Shown here one piece after another: positions 1 to 4,722 of a stretch of DNA of 9,094 nucleotides. How positions within the stretch are numbered: the stretch's first letter is position 1; each line of letters opens with the position of its first letter. Both the position numbers and the translations under genes were made by a program. Origin of the DNA: Candidatus Methanoplasma sp. (GTDB lineage Archaea; Thermoplasmatota; Thermoplasmata; Methanomassiliicoccales; Methanomethylophilaceae); NCBI GenBank assembly GCA_031274665.1, contig JAISPV010000034.1:1-9094 (forward strand), read 5' to 3'. Below the pieces are notes generated by a model. The model had not been told where the DNA came from. It searched no databases and was given only the letters and a program-made list of their open reading frames with translations.

Positions 1-315
1 TCCACTCTAATAGTGGCTCAAAATGTTTTATGTTTTTTGTAACTAATATTGTAGGTGCACAAGGCGTGTCTGCCACAATCATACAATCATTCCAATTGAT
101 GTTGCCGCAGGCCTTACACCTCCTCTCTTTTTCCATACCCATCATTATCATTGCAGCATTTTTTGCCTGTCTATGGTTGAAGGAGGATACTGACACACCC
201 ATGCGTTTTATTGCTTTATCGACTTCCTCATCCTTCATTCCTTTAGTGTAGCAAAACATGCTGAACTCCATGTATACTACAGAAGAGATACTTTTAGATC
301 CTGTATACTCTTTAA
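1..315 (-). pseudogene. PIN-domain nuclease, 3' part (split by IS; also cut by the window edge)
   Basis: This is the larger part of a PIN-domain ribonuclease gene read on the minus strand; its first 26 codons lie beyond the insertion sequence at 2297-2374. Joining the halves and counting the TTTAA duplication once gives a continuous frame. Residues 27-129 fall here (310 down to 2), and the frame is still open at position 1, so perhaps 10-20 C-terminal residues are missing. PIN features seen after joining are the first metal-binding Asp (FIDTCAL, D12), the mid-domain Glu (SSVVYMEF, E41), the late Asp (NWNDCMIVAD, D101) and the usual C-terminal signature LVTKNIKHFEPL (117-126 region). Such domains cleave RNA using Mg2+ or Mn2+, often as VapC-type toxins. 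An unusual CxxC pair (C91, C94) sits just before the NWND motif. The fragment alone lacks D12 and should be inactive. I am confident about the fold and the split; the cellular target is unknown. Confidence 0.82.
311..315. repeat. Target-site duplication, left copy (TTTAA)
   Basis: TTTAA directly abuts the left tip of the insertion sequence, and an identical TTTAA abuts the right tip at 2297-2301. Deleting the element plus one copy restores the PIN reading frame exactly. This makes it a genuine target duplication rather than a chance match. Five bases fits what is known of the IS1634 family. Confidence 0.88.
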
Positions 316-336
316 CGTGCTTTCGACACCCTCAGC
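316..336 (+). repeat. IS left terminal inverted repeat
   Basis: The left tip begins CGTGCTTTCGACACCCT and continues to 336. It matches the reverse complement of 2276-2296 at 20 of 21 positions; the one mismatch is at 333. These ends are the expected transposase binding and cleavage sites. Confidence 0.9.
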
Positions 337-376
337 CCGAGACTGTGATCTTTGCATAGCGCCCGCTGCATATCAT

Positions 377-407
377 CGGATGACCTGCCTGAACGGCCTG
401 TTATCCG
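377..407. repeat. Imperfect hairpin over the transposase stop codon
   Basis: CGGATGAC (377-384) can pair with GTTATCCG (400-407), with one G-T pair, and an inner GCC/GGC pair extends the stem. The structure covers the transposase stop codon (TAA, 403-401). It might slow or end transcription near the IS end, but no T-run follows on the minus strand, so a terminator role is only a guess. Confidence 0.3.
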
Positions 408-2041
408 TCGAATGTCTCCAATAAAAGCGAGGGGTCCATGCCGATGGCATCCATGTATGCTATGACCTTGTCCTCGGACCCTGCGGGACCGAGGACCGAT
501 ACCGCATTCTCTCTGCGATGATATTCGAGAATGGCGTTCTGTATACCGTCGCAGTACTGCTTCACGGTCATGCGTCTGCCCTTCCCGTTCTGTCTCAGGA
601 CCGCGTCGATCACGCTGGATACCAGCGTCGCAATGGCCACGATGAACAAAAGGGCATTCGCGCGGGACGGCGTCCTTACATACACTGAATCCACACCCAT
701 CCCCGACTTCATGAGACGATAGGTGTGTTCGACCTTGTACTGGTCCAGATACAGCCTCAGTACTGTGTCGGCAGTTGCCCCGAGTCTTACGTTCCCGCGG
801 TCCTCTGAAGAGAACGGCAGGTTGGTGACGATCACGGAGATGTTCCGGACATCGGCCAACTCCAAGGCTCTTTTTTTGTCGAAGGACATGGTCACGTCGA
901 TCTTCCAGCTGACCTTCGTCCCGGGTGCTTCCGAATCCTTCGGAGGTCTGCCCCGCGTTCTTCTGCGTTCCGTTTCGGTGATCCTTACGGCCTTCCCGGT
1001 CACGGCATATGCACTGCCCCTGTGCTCTTTCACGGCATCATCGAACGCCGACAGTGCATCGGTCTCGCAGGCGAACGTCTTTTTGACAAAGGGTTTGAAC
1101 AGTTTCTCGGCATCCCTCTTCCCCTGCCGTTCCAGATAGTCCATCGCTTTGCCTGTTCCCGTCGGGGATCTGTAGGCAATGAACCTCAGTTCCCCGCATT
1201 CCGTTTCAGCTTTGGTATCATAAGTACTGTAGCCCTCAATAGACGAGGCATCCGTCTCTGAAGCAAGCACAGACCGGATGATGTCGTCCCTGACCTTATC
1301 GGAGAACGATGACGGCAGCTTTGAAATGAACCCCATGCCCATCTGTTGAAGGGTGGTTATCAGGTCGCTGTTCACTAACTTACAATCGGCAATGACCGTG
1401 TTCTCTGTCGGGTCCAGACAATCCTTCAGGAACTCCAGTGTGTCCTTGTTCATGAAAGTGTCCGAAGCATTCCCGGGGTACGCTTTACAATATTCCAGTA
1501 TGCGGTCCCCGTCGGTGATGGTAGCGGCAGAATACTGAAGAAGATCGTTCCGTCCGTCCTTGGCATGCCCGCTGAAGCCCGGAAGGGCCCCGTCGGTCCA
1601 GTACTCAGGCGTCACCGCCCATACCGAATAGTTGGTGGAGTCCATGTGCCTGATCTTCGAGTCAAAACCGAACTTCTGTTTGATCATCTTCGAGCACTTC
1701 CAGAACATATCCTCCAATCCGGTATCGAACAGATCGTCAAGGTTCCTTGCCAAGGCATTGTCGTTCAGACTTTCGATCGTAACATCCTTCCCGAACAAAA
1801 GATCGAGCGGCGCCCCGTTGTGGAAATGCCTGATACCGGTCAGCGGCATCTTTTTCCGCGAATCGAAGATAGGCGCAATCATGGCCTTCACCGCCATGCC
1901 CGGCGAAAGCCGGCGCTGATCGTCATACTCGACCAGCGAATCGATCAGTCTGCGGATGCCGGACTGTTCCATTACCGCCATGGCTATCATGCTGCTCGCC
2001 GGCGAGCCTTCGTACACATCCGCTTTCATCCATTTTGTCAT
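401..2041 (-). CDS. IS1634-family DDE transposase (about 546 aa)
   Basis: The transposase moves the surrounding insertion sequence by cutting at its inverted repeats and joining the ends to a new site. Numbering from the ATG at 2041, a DUF4277-like region spans about 28-113 (GIRRLID, LSPGMAVKAM, LNDNALARNLD). The DDE core has D134 in MDSTN, a family-typical GFSGHAKDGRNDLLQ segment, D219 in VIADCKLVNSDL, and E438 in YKVEHTYRLMKS. A basic RGRPP patch at 363-367 resembles an AT-hook. The frame is open up to TTG 2230 and ATG 2227. I prefer ATG 2041 because GAGGG (2047-2051) lies 5 bases before it, family members usually begin just ahead of the GIxxLID segment, and the extension would be translated through a hairpin and a TATA box. 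No frameshift or missing catalytic residue was seen, so it is probably functional. The family call is strong; the start is less certain. Confidence 0.9.
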   Translation of the reverse strand: MTKWMKADVYEGSPASSMIAMAVMEQSGIRRLIDSLVEYDDQRRLSPGMAVKAMIAPIFDSRKKMPLTGIRHFHNGAPLDLLFGKDVTIESLNDNALARNLDDLFDTGLEDMFWKCSKMIKQKFGFDSKIRHMDSTNYSVWAVTPEYWTDGALPGFSGHAKDGRNDLLQYSAATITDGDRILEYCKAYPGNASDTFMNKDTLEFLKDCLDPTENTVIADCKLVNSDLITTLQQMGMGFISKLPSSFSDKVRDDIIRSVLASETDASSIEGYSTYDTKAETECGELRFIAYRSPTGTGKAMDYLERQGKRDAEKLFKPFVKKTFACETDALSAFDDAVKEHRGSAYAVTGKAVRITETERRRTRGRPPKDSEAPGTKVSWKIDVTMSFDKKRALELADVRNISVIVTNLPFSSEDRGNVRLGATADTVLRLYLDQYKVEHTYRLMKSGMGVDSVYVRTPSRANALLFIVAIATLVSSVIDAVLRQNGKGRRMTVKQYCDGIQNAILEYHRRENAVSVLGPAGSEDKVIAYMDAIGMDPSLLLETFDG

Positions 2042-2102
2042 AGCATCCCTCTGAGCCCTTACGATCACGGGAACACGGCACCCGCACAACCATTCGCGAA
2101 TT

Positions 2103-2147
2103 TTTAAGTGATTATAGTCGAGCTCTGCTCGACATATATCACTTAAA
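2103..2147. repeat. Long hairpin in the IS leader
   Basis: TTTAAGTGAT (2103-2112) pairs with ATCACTTAAA (2138-2147). Inside it, GTCGAGC (2117-2123) pairs with GCTCGAC (2127-2133) around a 3-base loop. The two stems are separated by a 4x4 internal loop, giving 17 base pairs in 45 bases. It lies about 60 bases upstream of the preferred transposase start. Inverted repeats in IS leaders are known elsewhere to limit transposase expression from outside transcripts; that role here is an inference. Confidence 0.65.
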
Positions 2148-2156
2148 TATTTTAAA
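2146..2156 (-). promoter_or_regulatory. Probable TATA box for the transposase
   Basis: Read on the minus strand this is TTTAAAATATT, a good archaeal TATA box. A start about 25 bases downstream would fall near 2125, inside the hairpin and about 85 bases before ATG 2041. The same 11-mer recurs at 8462-8472 ahead of another probable transcript. Confidence 0.45.
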
Positions 2157-2275
2157 TGCATCGGGGTCCTCAAGAACACGGAACAGCGGTAGCCCTCTCG
2201 GGCGACAGAATTCTCCCAAATATTCATCAAAAAACATCAAGAACGATCAAAAAACAAGAGTTTTCAGTAAAGTTT

Positions 2276-2296
2276 GCTCAGGGTGTCGAAAGCACG
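2276..2296 (-). repeat. IS right terminal inverted repeat
   Basis: This is the right tip of the element, the inverted counterpart of 316-336 with one mismatch (position 2279). Read on the minus strand it continues the PIN frame for 11 foreign codons from 2296, and a TGA follows at 2266-2264. The interrupted gene could thus make only a 37-residue peptide. Confidence 0.9.
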
Positions 2297-2301
2297 TTTA
2301 A
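2297..2301. repeat. Target-site duplication, right copy (TTTAA)
   Basis: Identical to 311-315 and flush with the right IS tip. Confidence 0.88.
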
Positions 2302-2374
2302 GCCATTCCATGAAATCCTTATCGGACAGTGCACACGTGTCAATGAACAAAGGGGGCTGTGATCTAAGACTCAT
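2297..2374 (-). pseudogene. PIN-domain nuclease, 5' part (codons 1-26)
   Basis: This is the start of the PIN-domain gene whose remainder is at 1-310. ATG at 2374 overlaps the TGA of the upstream gene as ATGA, a hallmark of translational coupling. The fragment encodes MSLRSQPPLFIDTCALSD and eight more residues, ending at K26, where the insertion sequence begins. It contains the first PIN catalytic residue, D12, in the pattern hydrophobic-IDTCAL. Joined across the element, codons 25-30 read L-K-E-Y-T-G without a gap or shift, and the whole then resembles a small VapC-like PIN protein of roughly 140 residues. As it stands, the fragment runs into IS sequence and stops at 2264. The reconstruction is strong because the duplication, reading frame and conserved motifs all agree. 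Confidence 0.85.
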
Positions 2375-3315
2375 TCACTGCCCGACCTGATTTCTCGAAC
2401 AAAAGAAAGTACGTCCTCCTCATTATCAGGAAGTTTATCTATAAGCTCTCTGAACTCACGGTCATTTTCTTCCCATCCTTCAAATAATTTTTTTGCACGG
2501 AGCGATCTATCGCTGCCGTCATAAAAGCGATGCGCGTAACTTTGGAGTTTTTGTTCAAATAATTCTGTTTCTTCCGGGATCTTATCTTTCCATACATTGA
2601 GCGTTGAGCTTGGGACATTTTCATTACATTTAACTCTGAGGTGGTAGCAAAAAAAGAACCAAAAATCTTCTGTTATATTGAAAAGATCTTTCATCATAGC
2701 CCTGCTCTCGATCATCACTCTGAACATTTCAACAAAATCTTCTTTTTCGTTTGCAATCGATTTAAACTCTTTGGGAAATGATCTGATCGCGCCCTCAAAA
2801 AGAGGCACGATCATATTAATTGATGCACCATCGAAATACATCGCGTTGTTTGTTCTCAGTTGTTTTAGAGTTTCTCTTAATTGCCTGTATCTGTTCTGAA
2901 ACTCGAAAGGCGCCTCGTCGTATACTTCATCGATTGCCATTTCAGCACCCTCCGCGCCAGAATATTTTGATATGAATTCATCGGTGTATTCAGAGGCCAT
3001 CTTTATGACGCGATCGTTGGGATCATAAATTTCTCTCATTGTTCCGTCCCATGAGACTTGTGTGTATGCCGCGTATTCATGATCCCAATCAAGATATGGC
3101 ATTCTGTATCTCACTACTTCATCACCCCAGCGGTACCAGCAGTGCGGGAGCCTGATGTCAATGCCTTCGTTTTTCAGTCTCCTGTGCAGCAAGGTCATAT
3201 ACTTATTGAAGAGAACTCCGGATGCAAGGAAACCATTGATTTCTTCGAATTTATCGAGAAATAGCCTTGATGTGATTTTCACATAATCTATGCCTTTAGT
3301 CTTTTTCAAGACCAT
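2371..3315 (-). CDS. Uncharacterised helical protein, partner of the PIN nuclease (about 314 aa)
   Basis: I do not recognise this family. The protein is soluble and mostly helical by composition, with no signal peptide, membrane span or obvious nuclease, ATPase or HEPN motif. An N-terminal segment (about residues 5-95) is rich in aromatic and charged residues, including LPHCWYRWGDEVVRYRMP and YLDWDHEY. The middle and C-terminus are acidic and coiled-coil-like, with repeated E/K/R helices and a final EVLSF-like helix. It is too large for a classical VapB antitoxin. Its stop overlaps the start of the PIN gene, so the two were made together. It may control, bind or present substrate to the nuclease; this rests on context only. 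Starts are ambiguous. GGAGGTGAT (3322-3314), a perfect anti-16S match, runs into ATG 3315, so TTG 3309, 8 bases after GGAGG, may be the true start; an upstream TTG at 3324 is less likely. It remains intact although its partner is broken. Confidence 0.8.
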   Translation of the reverse strand: MVLKKTKGIDYVKITSRLFLDKFEEINGFLASGVLFNKYMTLLHRRLKNEGIDIRLPHCWYRWGDEVVRYRMPYLDWDHEYAAYTQVSWDGTMREIYDPNDRVIKMASEYTDEFISKYSGAEGAEMAIDEVYDEAPFEFQNRYRQLRETLKQLRTNNAMYFDGASINMIVPLFEGAIRSFPKEFKSIANEKEDFVEMFRVMIESRAMMKDLFNITEDFWFFFCYHLRVKCNENVPSSTLNVWKDKIPEETELFEQKLQSYAHRFYDGSDRSLRAKKLFEGWEENDREFRELIDKLPDNEEDVLSFVREIRSGSE

Positions 3316-3348
3316 CACCTCCAACCGAGCGGTGGATAATTGCTCTAC

Positions 3349-3358
3349 ATATTATAAT
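3349..3358 (-). promoter_or_regulatory. Probable TATA box of the helical protein-PIN operon
   Basis: On the minus strand this reads approximately TATTATAATA. Transcription about 25 bases downstream would begin near 3327, just ahead of the GGAGGTGAT ribosome site at 3322-3314, giving a very short leader. It faces away from the hisD promoter. Confidence 0.5.
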
Positions 3359-3386
3359 ACTAATGCTTAAAACAAAATTTGCTCTG

Positions 3387-3419
3387 TCTTTCTTTGATTC
3401 CACTCAATTCAAAGAAGGA
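3387..3419. promoter_or_regulatory. Inverted repeat between divergent promoters (possible operator)
   Basis: TCTTTCTTTGA (3387-3397) and TCAAAGAAGGA (3409-3419) form 11-bp arms, 10 of 11 matching, around an 11-bp spacer. The half-site centres are 22 bp apart, about two DNA turns, as expected for a dimeric regulator. It ends 11 bp before the hisD TATA box and lies upstream of the opposite promoter too. No regulator gene is visible in the window. Confidence 0.4.
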
Positions 3420-3430
3420 CCTTGTTTCCG

Positions 3431-3441
3431 TATAATATAAA
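3431..3441 (+). promoter_or_regulatory. Probable TATA box of the hisD-ppk1-ppx operon
   Basis: TATAATATAAA is a near-ideal archaeal TATA box. A start 22-26 bases downstream would be near 3460, leaving only a few bases before the hisD ATG at 3466. The mRNA may therefore be nearly leaderless, making the GGGG stretch before the ATG of doubtful use. Confidence 0.6.
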
Positions 3442-3465
3442 TCCTCCGACCTAATAGGGGAAATC

Positions 3466-4722
3466 ATGTGGGAACAGGTCGACGAAAGCTTTTGGAAGGA
3501 GAACCGCAGGTCGCAGGTTGACGAAGTGGCCGATGCCGTACAGGATATAATCGACCTTGTCAGATTGGAAGGCGATAAGGCATTGTTCGATCTCACATTT
3601 AAATTCGATAAGACGGCGCTCGATGAGCTCGAGGTCTCAAGAGATGAGATCGAGGAGGCGTATGATGAGGTCGACCCGGTCCTGCTTGACGAGCTTGAGA
3701 ACGCAGCCGAATACATACAGCGTTTCCACGAGCTTCAGGTCCCGGATGACCTTTGGCTCAGGGAGGTCGAACCCGGCATCGTGCTGGGTGCGAAGAGCAC
3801 CCCGTTGGAAAGGGTCGGCTGCTACATCCCCGGCGGAAGAGCCTCGTATCCCTCCACGGCGCTTATGTGCATAATAGCGGCCAGAGTGGCAGGCGTAGGG
3901 GAAGTGATATGCTGCACCCCCCCGCCCGCGGACCCGCTTACGCTTGTGGCGATGGATATCGCCGGCGCGGACGAGATCTACAAGGTCGGCGGAGCACAGG
4001 CGGTAGCGGCAATGGCCTTGGGGACAGAGTCGATCGAGCCGGTGCAGAAGATAGTGGGGCCCGGGAACGTCTACGTCACAGCGGCAAAGATGCTGCTCAG
4101 AAAGTATGTGGAGATCGATTTCCCGGCGGGGCCGAGCGAGATCGGGGTCCTGGCGGACGAAACGGCCAATGCGGAGTTCGTTGCGGCCGACCTTCTTGCC
4201 CAGGCGGAACACGATCCTTCTTCCGCATGCATCCTCATCACCACAGACCCGAAGCTTCCGGACGATGTCTGGTCTTACATGGAAGAACAGATGAAGAATG
4301 CTCCGAGGAAGGAGATAATGCTTACCGCACTGAGGAATTCAGGCTACATAGTGGAGGAAGACATAGAGCTTGCGGCCGAGATCATGAACGGTATCGCGCC
4401 CGAACACCTCTCCATACAGGTCAAAGACCCGCTGGATATTCTTTCGAAGATAACCAATGCGGGATCGATCTTCGTCGGACCATACACTCCGATAGCGGCC
4501 GGCGATTATGCTTCAGGCACGAACCACGTCCTTCCGACCGCCGGGCACGCGGCCACGATGTCGGGACTGAATGTGGCGCATTTCAGGAAGACGTCCACGA
4601 TCCAGATGATATCAAAAGATGGGCTTTCCCTCTTGGCGCCGACGATATCGGCGATAGCCAAAGCGGAAGGACTGTACGCCCACTCCGACTCGGTCAAGAT
4701 AAGAGGAAAGAAACAGGGGTGA
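3466..4722 (+). CDS. hisD: Histidinol dehydrogenase
   Basis: This enzyme catalyses the last two steps of histidine synthesis, oxidising L-histidinol through histidinal to L-histidine with two NAD+; it is a cytoplasmic, zinc-dependent homodimer. The 418-residue length is typical. Family signatures are clear: RVGCYIPGGRASYPSTALM near 116-134, KIVGPGNVYV near 195-204 and FPAGPSE at 219-225. By alignment with the E. coli enzyme, zinc ligands would be Q246, H249 (AQAEHDPSS), D347 (AAGDYASGTNH) and H406. The catalytic pair is E313-H314 in APEHLSIQ. All key residues are present, so it should be active. The ATG at 3466 follows a strong TATA box closely. Its stop overlaps the GTG of ppk1. No other his genes are in view, suggesting dispersed histidine genes, as is common in archaea. 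Confidence 0.97.
   Translation: MWEQVDESFWKENRRSQVDEVADAVQDIIDLVRLEGDKALFDLTFKFDKTALDELEVSRDEIEEAYDEVDPVLLDELENAAEYIQRFHELQVPDDLWLREVEPGIVLGAKSTPLERVGCYIPGGRASYPSTALMCIIAARVAGVGEVICCTPPPADPLTLVAMDIAGADEIYKVGGAQAVAAMALGTESIEPVQKIVGPGNVYVTAAKMLLRKYVEIDFPAGPSEIGVLADETANAEFVAADLLAQAEHDPSSACILITTDPKLPDDVWSYMEEQMKNAPRKEIMLTALRNSGYIVEEDIELAAEIMNGIAPEHLSIQVKDPLDILSKITNAGSIFVGPYTPIAAGDYASGTNHVLPTAGHAATMSGLNVAHFRKTSTIQMISKDGLSLLAPTISAIAKAEGLYAHSDSVKIRGKKQG

Larger units (their letters stand above)
316..2296 (-). mobile_element. Complete insertion sequence, IS1634 family (1,981 bp)
   Basis: The element is bounded by 21-bp terminal inverted repeats (316-336 and 2276-2296, 20 of 21 matching) and by 5-bp TTTAA direct repeats. 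It carries one long minus-strand transposase with a DUF4277-like N-terminal region and a DDE nuclease fold. That combination, together with length and duplication size, fits the IS1634 family (established knowledge of the family; no ISfinder search was possible). It sits inside codon 26/27 of a PIN-domain gene and in the same orientation as it. Both ends, the duplication and the transposase frame look intact, so the insertion appears recent and the element may still be active. Noncoding ends of 85 bp (left) and about 255 bp (right, upstream of the transposase) carry a hairpin, a TATA box and repeated A-tracts. Confidence 0.9.

Noticed and set aside
30..251. Plus-strand open frame of 73 codons with a hydrophobic stretch resembling a membrane protein
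   Set aside because: It is the antisense of the PIN gene 3' part; the minus strand has conserved PIN motifs and a frame that joins exactly to 2297-2374.
531..2107. Several plus-strand open frames of 60-180 codons opposite the transposase
   Set aside because: They are antisense shadows of a well-supported transposase and show no domain motifs or ribosome sites.
298..2319. ATCCT at 298-302 and 2315-2319 as the IS target duplication
   Set aside because: The resulting tips do not match each other; TTTAA at 311-315 and 2297-2301 is flush with matching tips and restores the PIN frame.
2371..3315. Large helical protein as a HEPN ribonuclease
   Set aside because: No clear R-x4-6-H motif was found in a suitable helix; helical composition alone is not enough.
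3753..4718. The ppk1 reading frame stays open 322 codons upstream of the GTG, suggesting an N-terminal extension
   Set aside because: This stretch lies in an alternate frame of hisD, reads as R/G/H-rich sequence with no domain, and the GTG at 4719 yields a normal-length PPK1.
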